A stretch of DNA of 64,000 bases from Rhodococcoides trifolii (lineage in GTDB: Bacteria > Actinomycetota > Actinomycetes > Mycobacteriales > Mycobacteriaceae), in the NCBI RefSeq assembly GCF_014635345.1, contig NZ_BMCU01000004.1:124001-188000 (forward strand), read 5' to 3'. The notes under the pieces were generated by a model. That model searched no databases. It saw nothing but the letters and a program-made list of their open reading frames with translations, and was not told the origin of the DNA. Below are positions 8,468-18,510 of this stretch, one piece after another; the first letter of the stretch is position 1; each line of letters begins with the position of its first letter. Position numbers and translations under genes: made by a program.

Positions 8468-9403
8468 TCAGGGGGTGAGCGTGAGGTGTTCCAACAGCAG
8501 GCGGCACACCTCGTCGGGCGCCTCCTGATGCGCGAAGTGCCCGACTCCGGGCAGCGAGCGCAGGTCCATCGCCGGGGCCCACGCCGCGTCGTGGCGCACG
8601 GTCTCGGTCAGAACGTAGGGATCGGCGTCGCCGTGAATGTGCAGGGCGGGTACGCCGGTGCGCACGTCCACGGCTTTTCTGAACCGTCGTCCCTCCGCGC
8701 GGAACTGGCTGCGGAAAGCCCAGCGCTGATACTCCAGGGCGCTGTGCGCCGCGCCGGGAATTTGAATGGCGGATCGCAAGGTCTTCGCGACGTCCCGAAA
8801 GTCGTCGGTCTCGGGCCACGCCGGGCCGGAGCGTTCGCGCAACAACCGTTCCACCTCGGCGCCGCCGGAGAGCGTCAGCTTTGCCTCCGGCCGTAGCGGC
8901 ACCTGGTAGCGCAGGAAGTACGGCAGCAGCGCGGACCGTTGACCACTGTTGCGAATGGTCTGTCGCCGCAGGGCGATCGGATGGGGGGAACTGACCAGCG
9001 CAATGGAACGAACGAGACGGGGATGCAGGGCGGCTACCGCCCAGCAGACCAGACCGCCGTCCGCGTGACCGACCAGAGCCGCGTTCGTGTGGCCCATGGC
9101 TCGGATGAGACCGGTGATGTCACCCGCCAGCGTCCATCCGTCGTATCCACGCGGAGGTTTGTCGGAGTCCCCGTACCCGCGCAGGTCGACGGCGATCGTA
9201 TGGAAACCGGCGTCGGCCAGGCCGGTCAGCTGGTGACGCCACGACCACCAGATGTCGGCGAACCCATGGAGCAACACCACGAGGGGCGCATCAGGCGAGG
9301 TGGGACCGGCTTCGACCACGTGGAAACGGATGCCGTTGGCGCGCACGTCGAGATGGCGCCAAGGGCCCGGGTAGCGGACGGTGGACGGATCGGGTGTTGC
9401 CAT
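8468..9403 (-). CDS. ephE: Alpha/beta hydrolase, epoxide hydrolase EphE-like
   Basis: A 311-residue alpha/beta hydrolase. The oxyanion HGF lies at 46-48, the nucleophile is Asp115 in VGHADGG and the catalytic His is 289 in VGHFAHQ. An aspartate nucleophile supports epoxide hydrolase or dehalogenase chemistry rather than esterase activity. Synteny with Rv3670 (ephE) is kept. It is followed on the upstream side by the holin-like gene on the same strand with a 22-bp gap. Natural substrate unknown. Confidence 0.85.
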   Translation of the reverse strand: MATPDPSTVRYPGPWRHLDVRANGIRFHVVEAGPTSPDAPLVVLLHGFADIWWSWRHQLTGLADAGFHTIAVDLRGYGDSDKPPRGYDGWTLAGDITGLIRAMGHTNAALVGHADGGLVCWAVAALHPRLVRSIALVSSPHPIALRRQTIRNSGQRSALLPYFLRYQVPLRPEAKLTLSGGAEVERLLRERSGPAWPETDDFRDVAKTLRSAIQIPGAAHSALEYQRWAFRSQFRAEGRRFRKAVDVRTGVPALHIHGDADPYVLTETVRHDAAWAPAMDLRSLPGVGHFAHQEAPDEVCRLLLEHLTLTP

Positions 9404-9425
9404 GTGCCGTGTGCGTCAGCCGTGT

Positions 9426-9959
9426 CTATCGACGCTGCGGGTCGAGTGCCTTGTCGAATGCCGGCGAGTTCAGCGCCTTGTCGCCCGGCTTGCTGCTCGT
9501 CGGCAGCACAGTCGACGCCTGCTTGAGCGAATCGATGGTCTTCGCGGGCTTACGCAGTTTCTTCAGCCGTAGATACCCGACGAACGCGAGAAGAGCGGTG
9601 ATCGCGATCATGATCAGGAAGACGATCAGGAACGCCAACCAGCGCGACACCCACACGTTGAGCAACTCGGCCAGGAAGAAGAAGAAGAAGAACGCGCTGA
9701 AGATCAGGACGGCGAGCGCCAGGACGAACAGAATGCTGCCCTGCAGGCCCTTCTTGATCTCACCGGTGACCTCGGCCTTCGCGAGTTCCACCTCGGCGCG
9801 AACGAGGGTGGACACCTGGGACGTCGCGTCCTTGACCAGGTTGCCGATGCTGGCCGTGCCCGGCGCGTGTGCGTCGACGTCGGTCAGCGGGATGGACGAG
9901 ATGCTGCTGGGGACGCCGTCGCCGGTTCCCCCGATCCCGTTGCCTCGGCTGCTGCTCAC
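9426..9959 (-). CDS. Phage-holin-superfamily III/Act_transp membrane protein
   Basis: A 177-residue protein with an acidic/glycine-serine N-terminus, an amphipathic segment (about 40-68) and two strong transmembrane helices (about 74-96, with a run of phenylalanines, and 106-128). A basic cytoplasmic tail follows. This is the actinobacterial holin-superfamily protein at the Rv3669 position. Despite the family name it is not phage-derived here. Function unknown; cell-envelope role inferred from topology and its pairing with ephE. Confidence 0.75.
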   Translation of the reverse strand: MSSSRGNGIGGTGDGVPSSISSIPLTDVDAHAPGTASIGNLVKDATSQVSTLVRAEVELAKAEVTGEIKKGLQGSILFVLALAVLIFSAFFFFFFLAELLNVWVSRWLAFLIVFLIMIAITALLAFVGYLRLKKLRKPAKTIDSLKQASTVLPTSSKPGDKALNSPAFDKALDPQRR

Positions 9960-10040
9960 TGCGTGGTCCCTTCGATGGTGACAAAGATGCTCGATGCATA
10001 CCCTAGCCGTTCACCGACCAGCCTCCGGCTTACCCGCCCA

Positions 10041-10057
10041 GCGTGTGGGTCACACGC
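10041..10057. promoter_or_regulatory. Palindrome upstream of MFS gene
   Basis: GCGTGTG-ggt-CACACGC has perfect 7-bp arms, about 98 bp before the MFS start and 80 bp before the divergent holin-like start. It resembles a regulator dimer site but is too short between half-sites for a canonical Crp box. The rest of the 195-bp gap shows nothing else I can assign. Confidence 0.4.
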
Positions 10058-10154
10058 GAATCGTCGCGGTCCGTATTCGCCCGAAGCGGCCGACGGGCGT
10101 CGTTCGGTCGGGTAACTTGCAGCAGTCAATGCACGCTGTCATCAGGAGATTCTC

Positions 10155-11519
10155 GTGAGCACCACATCGGCAGCAGATCCCGACGTCGTGGACGGAGTGC
10201 CGCGCAGCCGGATCGTCGTCGCCTCGATGGTCGGTACGTCCATCGAATTCTTCGACTTCTACATCTATGCGACCGCGGCAGTACTCGTCTTCCCTCGACT
10301 GTTCTTCCCGTCGGGCAACGACACCACTGCACTCCTGGCGTCGTTCGCCACGTTCGGGCTCGCCTTCGTCGCGCGCCCGCTCGGGTCGATTCTGTTCGGA
10401 CACTTCGGCGACCGGGTCGGGCGCAAGGCGACGCTGGTGGGTTCGTTGCTCACGATGGGTATCGCGACGTTCCTGATCGGCTTGCTCCCCACGTACGGAA
10501 ACGTCGGCATCGTTGCGCCGATGCTTCTTGCGCTCATGCGCTTCGTGCAGGGACTCGGCCTCGGCGGTGAGTGGAGCGGAGCCGCGCTGCTCGCGACGGA
10601 GACGGCCAAGGAAGGCAAGCGGGCCTGGGCGGCCATGTGGCCACAGCTCGGCGCTCCGATCGGCTTCTTCATGGCCAACGGACTCTTCCTCATCCTCACG
10701 CTGGTTCTCGGATACGACTCGGCCACGTCCGACGCCGAGCACGCATTCCTGACCTGGGGTTGGCGCATTCCCTTCCTGCTCAGCGCGATCATGGTGATCA
10801 TCGGCCTGTACGTACGCCTGAAGTTGGAGGAGACGCCGGTCTTCAAGCGGGCGCTCGAGCGGGGCCAGAAGGTCAAAACCCCTGTCGCCGAAGTATTCCG
10901 CTCGAGTTGGCGGCCGTTGATCCTCGGCACGTTCGTGATGCTCGCGACGTACACGCTCTTCTACATCATGACCACGTGGGTGGTCAGCTACGGCACCGGC
11001 AAGGTCGTCGATCACAGCGGCGTCAAGGTCGCCATCAAGTACACCGATTTCCTCGGGCTGCAGATCATCGCGGTGCTCTTCTTCGCGGCGTTCGTACCGG
11101 TGTCCGGGTGGCTGGCCGACAAGTACGGACGACGCATCACACTGATCGTGATCACCTCCGCGATCATCGTGTTCGGGCTGAGTTTCCACTGGTTCGCGGC
11201 ACCGGAGAGCGCGACCGCCGGCCGCATGTTGCTGTTCATGTGTGTCGGTCTCGCCCTGATGGGTCTGACGTTCGGACCGATGAGTGCTGTACTGCCCGAA
11301 CTGTTTCCGACCAACGTGCGGTACACCGGGTCCGGCATCTCCTACAACACGGCCAGCATCCTGGGCGCTGCGGTGGCGCCGTTCATCGCGACGTACCTGG
11401 TCAACTCGTACGGAGTCGGGTGGGTCGGGGTGTATCTGGCGATCGCTGCAGCACTGACCTTGACCGCGTTGGTGATCATGCGCGAGACCCGCAACCAGTC
11501 GCTGGACACGCCCGTATAA
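10155..11519 (+). CDS. MHS-family MFS transporter
   Basis: A 454-residue, 12-helix major facilitator of the metabolite:H+ symporter (MHS/ProP-like) family. The first inter-helix loop carries the signature GHFGDRVGRK (about residues 80-89), and the mid-protein loop has GWLADKYGRR (about 317-326). Relatives import shikimate, dicarboxylates, proline/betaine or aromatic acids; the substrate here is unknown. GTG start at 10155 has a good AGGAG site 7 bp upstream. The ABC exporter pair follows after 3 bp. Confidence 0.9.
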   Translation: MSTTSAADPDVVDGVPRSRIVVASMVGTSIEFFDFYIYATAAVLVFPRLFFPSGNDTTALLASFATFGLAFVARPLGSILFGHFGDRVGRKATLVGSLLTMGIATFLIGLLPTYGNVGIVAPMLLALMRFVQGLGLGGEWSGAALLATETAKEGKRAWAAMWPQLGAPIGFFMANGLFLILTLVLGYDSATSDAEHAFLTWGWRIPFLLSAIMVIIGLYVRLKLEETPVFKRALERGQKVKTPVAEVFRSSWRPLILGTFVMLATYTLFYIMTTWVVSYGTGKVVDHSGVKVAIKYTDFLGLQIIAVLFFAAFVPVSGWLADKYGRRITLIVITSAIIVFGLSFHWFAAPESATAGRMLLFMCVGLALMGLTFGPMSAVLPELFPTNVRYTGSGISYNTASILGAAVAPFIATYLVNSYGVGWVGVYLAIAAALTLTALVIMRETRNQSLDTPV

Positions 11520-11522
11520 GGC

Positions 11523-13226
11523 ATGCCTAAGCTGGGGTCCGTGGATCCCAGGGGTGTTCTCAGGCGAACGGTCGTCCGCAACCGGCGCCGCCTCGCGGTC
11601 GGTACGGCGCTGATCAGCGTTCACCAGGTGTGCGAGGCATCGGTGTTGGTGTTGATCGGCATCATCGTCGACCGCGCGGTCGGCACGGGAAGCATCTCGG
11701 CCATCATCGGGTGGATCGGGGTGCTCGCCGGACTCTTCGTGGTGCTCACGACGGCTTACCGCTTCGGTGCGCGGCAGTTGATGATCGCCATCGCAACCGA
11801 AGGGCACCGACTCAGGGTCGAGGTGGCGGCAAAGATTCTCGATCGCCGCGGAATCCGAACCGACCTGCGGTGGGGCGACATGTTGTCGATCTCCACGACG
11901 GACGCCGACAACACGTCCTACCTCCTCGACTACGTACCGCGGATCGTCGGTGCTCTCGTCGCCACCGCCGTGGCGGCGATCGTGCTGCTGACCATCGACG
12001 TTCCGCTGGGGTCCATCGTGGTCGTGGGCACTCCCGTCGTTCTCGGGTTGCTCGGACTCAGCTCCCGCTTCATCACCGAACGGGTTGCGCAGCAACAGAA
12101 GTTGGCCGGCGCCTCGACCTCGACGGCCACCGATCTCATCACCGGACTACGCCCGCTGCGTGGAATCGGCGGCGAGGACGCAGCCGCCGCCCGTTACCGC
12201 GCGGTCAGTCGCGAATCGTTGCGGGCGACGCTTGCCGCGGCCAGGACGCAGGGCGCCTACGCGGGTGTCGCGGGGGCGGTCGGGTCGCTCCTCGCCGTCG
12301 GGATCGCCCTCACAGCAGGGTGGTTCGCGCTCGACGGACGCATCAGCGTCGGCGAACTCATCACGGTGATCGGGCTGGCGCAGTTCCTGATCGAACCCTT
12401 GGGCATGCTCGCCCTCGCGCCGGGATGGGTGGCCGAGGCGCGCGCGTCAGCGGATCGCATTGCGCTGGTGATGAATGCGGATGTGGTGCAAGCTGGTGGC
12501 GAGCAATCGGTGACGGGTTCCGGACTGAGACTGCACGACGTGAGCGTCGGCACCCTGGACCGACTGTCCTTGGTGGTCGAACCGGGAGAGTTCGTCGGTG
12601 TCGTCGCCGCCCGCGCGAGCGACAGCGACGCCCTCGTGCGATTGCTCGCCGGCGGGTTCGGGCGCGACGAGTACACCGGGACGGTCGAGGTGGGTGGGAC
12701 GGACGTCGAGTCGGCCGATACGACGGAGCTTCGATCCGCACTGTTGGTCGAACCGCACGCCACCGACTTGTTCTCCGGCACAGTCGGTTCGAACATCGCG
12801 GGTTCGAATATCGGAAGTGCAGATCCGACGACGATCGAGCCGGTCCTGCAGGCGTCCGCCGCAGCCGACGTGGTCGACGAACACGGACTCGATCTCGTCG
12901 TGTCCGAACGGGGAGCCAGCCTGTCGGGAGGACAGCGCCAGCGGGTCGCGCTCGCGCGGGCTTTGCTGGCGCGTCCGCACACGCTGGTCTTGCACGATCC
13001 CACCACCGCGGTCGACTCGGTGACCGAACACGCCATCGGCCGCGGTATTGCAGCAACTCGACACGGTGTCGGATCCCGCTCGAGCACAGTGGTCGTGACC
13101 AGTAGCCCGGTTCTATTGGCAGCCACCGGTCGGGTCGTGGTGATCGACGACGGGCGAGTGGTGGCCGACGGAACACATGCCGATCTCGGACACCACCCCA
13201 TCTACCGTGCGACGGTGCTGCGATGA
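11523..13226 (+). CDS. ABC exporter subunit 1, degenerate ATP-binding motifs
   Basis: A 567-residue half-transporter with a six-helix membrane domain (residues 15-310) and a C-terminal ATPase domain. Seen directly: no GxxGxGKS P-loop (the equivalent reads VVAARASDSDA near 360), Q-loop Gln replaced by Glu, Walker B HDPT lacking the catalytic Glu (near 488) and Ser in place of the H-loop His (near 525). The signature LSGGQRQR (near 465) is intact. This is the inactive-site partner of the next gene, joined by a 4-bp overlap. ATG 11523 has no clear ribosome site; GTG 11541 is an alternative. Cargo unknown. Confidence 0.88.
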   Translation: MPKLGSVDPRGVLRRTVVRNRRRLAVGTALISVHQVCEASVLVLIGIIVDRAVGTGSISAIIGWIGVLAGLFVVLTTAYRFGARQLMIAIATEGHRLRVEVAAKILDRRGIRTDLRWGDMLSISTTDADNTSYLLDYVPRIVGALVATAVAAIVLLTIDVPLGSIVVVGTPVVLGLLGLSSRFITERVAQQQKLAGASTSTATDLITGLRPLRGIGGEDAAAARYRAVSRESLRATLAAARTQGAYAGVAGAVGSLLAVGIALTAGWFALDGRISVGELITVIGLAQFLIEPLGMLALAPGWVAEARASADRIALVMNADVVQAGGEQSVTGSGLRLHDVSVGTLDRLSLVVEPGEFVGVVAARASDSDALVRLLAGGFGRDEYTGTVEVGGTDVESADTTELRSALLVEPHATDLFSGTVGSNIAGSNIGSADPTTIEPVLQASAAADVVDEHGLDLVVSERGASLSGGQRQRVALARALLARPHTLVLHDPTTAVDSVTEHAIGRGIAATRHGVGSRSSTVVVTSSPVLLAATGRVVVIDDGRVVADGTHADLGHHPIYRATVLR

Positions 13227-14959
13227 CGCATCCGGAAATTCTCCCGGTCGCCTCCGGGCTCGAGACGTGGCGGTGGCTCTGCGCGGAGCTGAAACCCCAT
13301 CGGGCACAGGCGATCGTGACCGCACTGGTGGCCATCGTGGGAGCTGCGGCGTCGATCATCCCGTTCTACGCCATGTCCATCCTTATCGACAAAGCAACCG
13401 AGAACGCACCGACGAGCGCGATCGTCCCCCTCGGTGTCGCCATCACCCTGGCCGCCGTCGTCGGGGGAGTCGCCACGGGGTGGACGTCGTACCTCGTCAG
13501 CCGCCTCGGCGAGACGATCCTGGCCGACTTGCGCGAGCGTGTGGTGGCCACCGCACTGCACATCCCGACGGAACGGCTCGAACGAATCGGCAAGGGCGAC
13601 GTGCTCTCTCGTGTCGGGACGGATGTGGCGACCGTCGCGAAGGCGGTGTCGTCGGTGCTGCCCGTCGTGATCTCCGGGCTGCTGCTCGGCGCTCTGAGCG
13701 TGGTGGCCATGGCAGGACTCGACTGGAGACTGGGCCTCGCCGGGCTCGTGGCCGTCCCCGCGTACGTGCTGGCGGGCCGCTGGTACCTACCGCGGTCCGC
13801 ACCGCGGTATGCGCAGGAGCGCAGGGCGATCGGGCATCGATCCAGCGTGCTGATGGAGAGCATGCAGGGTGTGCAGACGGTTCACGCGTATCGACTCGAG
13901 GACACGCACCTTCGGCAGGTCGACATATCGTCGGCCGCGGTGCGCGACATCTCGGTGAACGTGTTCGCCCTCTTCACCCGGTTCGTCGGACGGGTCAATC
14001 GAGCGGAGTTCCTCGGCCTGTCGGTGATTCTGGTGACCGGGTTCTTCCTCGTTCGTGCCGACGAGGTGAGCGTCGGACAGACCGCCGCGGCGGCACTGTT
14101 GTTCGCACGCCTGTTCAACCCTGTTGGAATGGTGCTGTTCATGTTCGACGAGGTGCAGTCGGCGAACGCGAGCCTCGCCCGGTTGGTCGGGGTGGTGTCC
14201 GATTCGCCGCCGGCGCCGAACCGCGCGGCGCGGGCTGTGAAGTCGACTGCACTCGAGCTCTCGAACGTCGAGTTCGGTTACGACAGCGGGGTTCCCGTGG
14301 TCCGTGGGGTGAGCATCGGTGTCGAGGCCGGGCAGCGAGTTGCTCTGGTGGGCGCCACGGGGGCCGGTAAGTCGACGCTGGCTGCGATCGCGGCCGGTCT
14401 ACTCGATCCGGACGAGGGCAGTGCGACCGTCGGCGGGGTGCCGGTCGCGGAGCTCGATCGCGGGTCCGTCGCGATCGTCAGTCAGGAAGTCCACGTGTTC
14501 TCCGGCCCGCTGATCGAGGACCTCCGGCTGGCTCGCTCGACGGCGACGCAGCAAGACGTCCTGGACGCGTTGGACGCTGTGGGCGCACGGGAGTGGGTCG
14601 ACGCGCTGCCGGAAGGCGTGGACACGGTCGTGGGAGAGGGCGGCCACAGCCTGACCGCATCGCACGCGCAACAGCTGGCGCTTGCGCGAATCGTGTTGCT
14701 GGATCCCGACATCGTCGTTCTCGACGAAGCGACCGCGGAGGCGGGCAGTCTCGGGGCACGGGACCTCGAACTGTCCGCCGCCGCGGCGACGCAGGGTCGC
14801 ACGACGCTCGTGGTCGCGCATCGGCTCACTCAGGCCGCGACGGCCGATCGGGTCGTCGTGCTCGATCGCGGTGTCGTCGTGGAGGAGGGCACTCACGCCG
14901 AACTCGTTGCGGCGCAGGGACGTTACGCGCAGCTATGGACGGCGTGGGAGGGTCGGTAG
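13223..14959 (+). CDS. ABC exporter subunit 2, canonical Walker motifs and degenerate signature
   Basis: A 578-residue half-transporter. The ATPase domain has a perfect Walker A GATGAGKST (near 376), Q-loop VSQE, Walker B VVLDEAT (near 498) and H-loop VVAHR (near 531). Its ABC signature is degraded to LTASHAQQ (near 476). In a head-to-tail heterodimer its Walker motifs would pair with the intact signature of subunit 1, giving one complete and one dead ATP site. A strong hairpin follows the stop. The neighbouring siderophore-binding gene suggests but does not prove an iron-related cargo. Confidence 0.9.
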   Translation: MTHPEILPVASGLETWRWLCAELKPHRAQAIVTALVAIVGAAASIIPFYAMSILIDKATENAPTSAIVPLGVAITLAAVVGGVATGWTSYLVSRLGETILADLRERVVATALHIPTERLERIGKGDVLSRVGTDVATVAKAVSSVLPVVISGLLLGALSVVAMAGLDWRLGLAGLVAVPAYVLAGRWYLPRSAPRYAQERRAIGHRSSVLMESMQGVQTVHAYRLEDTHLRQVDISSAAVRDISVNVFALFTRFVGRVNRAEFLGLSVILVTGFFLVRADEVSVGQTAAAALLFARLFNPVGMVLFMFDEVQSANASLARLVGVVSDSPPAPNRAARAVKSTALELSNVEFGYDSGVPVVRGVSIGVEAGQRVALVGATGAGKSTLAAIAAGLLDPDEGSATVGGVPVAELDRGSVAIVSQEVHVFSGPLIEDLRLARSTATQQDVLDALDAVGAREWVDALPEGVDTVVGEGGHSLTASHAQQLALARIVLLDPDIVVLDEATAEAGSLGARDLELSAAAATQGRTTLVVAHRLTQAATADRVVVLDRGVVVEEGTHAELVAAQGRYAQLWTAWEGR

Positions 14960-14966
14960 GCGTTCC

Positions 14967-15014
14967 GCACGGGTGCGAAAAAGAGTGTTGGGGGACTCTT
15001 TTTCACGCCCGTGC
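14967..15014. terminator. Bidirectional hairpin terminator between ABC pair and siderophore-binding gene
   Basis: A long inverted repeat begins GCACGGG and ends CCCGTGC. Its inner arms AAAAAGAGT and ACTCTTTTT pair perfectly around a G-rich loop, so poly-U follows on either strand. It lies between two convergent genes. The hairpin at 16065 has a related core. Confidence 0.8.
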
Positions 15015-15022
15015 CGCAGGCC

Positions 15023-15997
15023 TCACGCCGCCGACAGATCCGTCACGGGCGTCGCCGGGTTGTCGTCGGCGGCGTTCGCGAGCTGCGGGACCAGGATGTC
15101 GAGGGCGTAGAGCAATGCGTCGGGGCCGCTGTATGCCAGTGCGCCGCCGAGGTTTCCGTCGAAACTGGTGTACAGCGTGCGGTCCTGCGACACCACGTTC
15201 AACGCGCTGAACACCGGTGACTGCACCATCTGTTCCTTGGTGGCGCCGTTGACGAACAGCACGTCACGGTCGAGGAGATCGGCGCGTTCTTCGCTGACTT
15301 CCTCGCTCTCTTCCTGCGCACCGAAACCGAGAGCGTCGAAGAGCGCTCGGCGCGGATCGCCGGCGGGCAGCAGATAGTGCTGGCCGTTCTCCGGACCGAA
15401 GTCCTCCACGAGAACCTTGCCTGCGAACTCGGGATGCGCAGCCTTGGCCTCGTCGATCTTGCCCTGAACCTGCGTGACGAGCGCCTCCGCTTCCTCGGTC
15501 TTGCCGAGGGCCTTGCCGGTGGTCAGTGTCTGCACGTCCCACGGTGTCTGTTCGTTCTCGTAGTCAGCGGTCTGGATCACGGTCGGCGCGATCTTGGACA
15601 GACCGTCGTACGTCGCCTGATCGATCGACTCGTACACGGCAAGAATGAGATCGGGGTTCTGGGCGCTGATGGCCTCGAAGTCGATGTCGGCAGAGAACGT
15701 GGGGATCGGCGCGTCGCCGCGGGCCTCGCGCACCCAGGGGTAGTCCGGATATTCGTCGAACCACTGACGGGTGGCAACGGGAACGACACCGAGGGACAAG
15801 GCGAAATCCTGATCGTTCCAACCGACGGTGACCACGCGTTGTGGTTGGGCGTCGACGGTGGTCGAGCCGTACTTGTGATCGATCGTCACGGGGAAGGCAC
15901 CGCTCGACTCGGTGGTCGTGGGTGCGTCGTCCGTCGTTCCGCACGCGGCGACGAGAACGAGGCCGACGGATGCGGCGAGCAGGCGAAAGCGGGTCAT
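15023..15997 (-). CDS. Iron-siderophore ABC transporter substrate-binding lipoprotein
   Basis: A 324-residue FecB/FepB-type periplasmic-binding protein. The signal peptide ends in lipobox LVAAC (Cys about residue 18), so it is a membrane-anchored lipoprotein. The body has the class III two-lobe features: VVTVGWNDQDFALSLG in the first lobe and the ISAQNPDLILA motif near residue 100. The role is capture of ferric siderophores for an importer not in this window. ATG 15997 has GGAG upstream. An IdeR/DtxR-like iron box sits about 40 bp upstream, and related hairpins lie on both sides of the gene. Confidence 0.88.
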   Translation of the reverse strand: MTRFRLLAASVGLVLVAACGTTDDAPTTTESSGAFPVTIDHKYGSTTVDAQPQRVVTVGWNDQDFALSLGVVPVATRQWFDEYPDYPWVREARGDAPIPTFSADIDFEAISAQNPDLILAVYESIDQATYDGLSKIAPTVIQTADYENEQTPWDVQTLTTGKALGKTEEAEALVTQVQGKIDEAKAAHPEFAGKVLVEDFGPENGQHYLLPAGDPRRALFDALGFGAQEESEEVSEERADLLDRDVLFVNGATKEQMVQSPVFSALNVVSQDRTLYTSFDGNLGGALAYSGPDALLYALDILVPQLANAADDNPATPVTDLSAA

Positions 15998-16036
15998 GGA
16001 TGGCTCCTCGGTGTTGCGCTCGGCGGTGATCGCCGG

Positions 16037-16055
16037 TGAGGTTACCATTACCTAA
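16037..16055 (-). promoter_or_regulatory. IdeR/DtxR-type iron box
   Basis: Read on the minus strand, this 19-mer (TTAGGTAATGGTAACCTCA) matches the consensus TTAGGTTAGGCTAACCTAA at 15 of 19 positions and keeps both half-sites. It lies 40 bp upstream of the siderophore-binding gene start, in promoter position. Iron-dependent repression is inferred from established IdeR/DtxR biology. Confidence 0.75.
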
Positions 16056-16064
16056 CCATGGGGT

Positions 16065-16106
16065 CGGGTGTGGCAAAGAGTGCTGGGACACTCCTTGCCA
16101 CACCCG
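16065..16106. terminator. Hairpin terminator downstream of acs
   Basis: Inverted repeat with arms starting CGGGTGTGGCAAAGAGTG; 17 of 18 positions pair across a 6-nt CTGGGA loop. It lies 5 bp beyond the acs stop and 10 bp upstream of the iron box. It probably ends acs transcription. Its core GAGTGxTGGG resembles the hairpin at 14967. Confidence 0.75.
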
Positions 16107-16110
16107 TGGG

Positions 16111-18054
<1,944 letters not shown>

Positions 18055-18096
18055 CCGAACGCGACCTCTTTCGCTCTGCGGCTAGCTTCCTGCGAG

Positions 18097-18112
18097 TGTG
18101 AGGGTAGTCACG
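18097..18112. promoter_or_regulatory. Crp/GlxR binding site upstream of acs
   Basis: TGTGA-gggtag-TCACG matches the TGTGA-N6-TCACA consensus at 9 of 10 defined positions. It is centred about 50 bp upstream of the acs start. Crp control of acs is established in relatives; site use here is inferred. Confidence 0.7.
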
Positions 18113-18497
18113 TATCGACTTGATAGCACCGTTGCAGCGGTGTGCAACCCCGGTTCCTGCGGTGGGTGGTCGAGTAGCCGCGACGATCGGTTACGTGCGG
18201 CGATGACGGGTTTCGTCCGGTTCGTGAGGATGGGTTTCAGGCTGTCGGACCGGTGATGTCCAGTCCTGTCAGGTTACGGCGACGTTTCAGCTCTGTTCGT
18301 CGTACTACTCGATTTGGGGGGACTCGACGACAAACCAAAAAGGTGTGTCTACAGTCAAGCCATTATCGGTCGTTGCAACTGCGAACCATGCGTTCGGTTG
18401 TGTGCGGTCACCCCGACGTTCCGCTGCGTCGACCCGGCCATCCCGGTCGCGATCACAGCGGAACCAGGACACGGTCGTGGGTCGTGTCCGTCCACTG
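18113..18497. other. Intergenic region between acs and dppA
   Basis: About 385 bp between divergent genes, lower in GC than its surroundings near 18290-18370. No convincing ORF or hairpin was found. It presumably holds the dppA promoter and a leader; I could not fix a -10/-35 pair with confidence. Confidence 0.5.
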
Positions 18498-18510
18498 ATG
18501 GAGGAACAAC

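Noticed and set aside
9426-9959. Prophage remnant suggested by the holin-superfamily gene
   Set aside because: It is a chromosomal gene at its normal mycobacterium-like position, with no other phage genes near.
10050-12095. Very long antisense open frame (about 680 codons) across the MFS and ABC genes
   Set aside because: It is rich in Arg, His and Asp repeats typical of reversed high-GC coding DNA and has no domain. The sense genes have clear motifs and starts.
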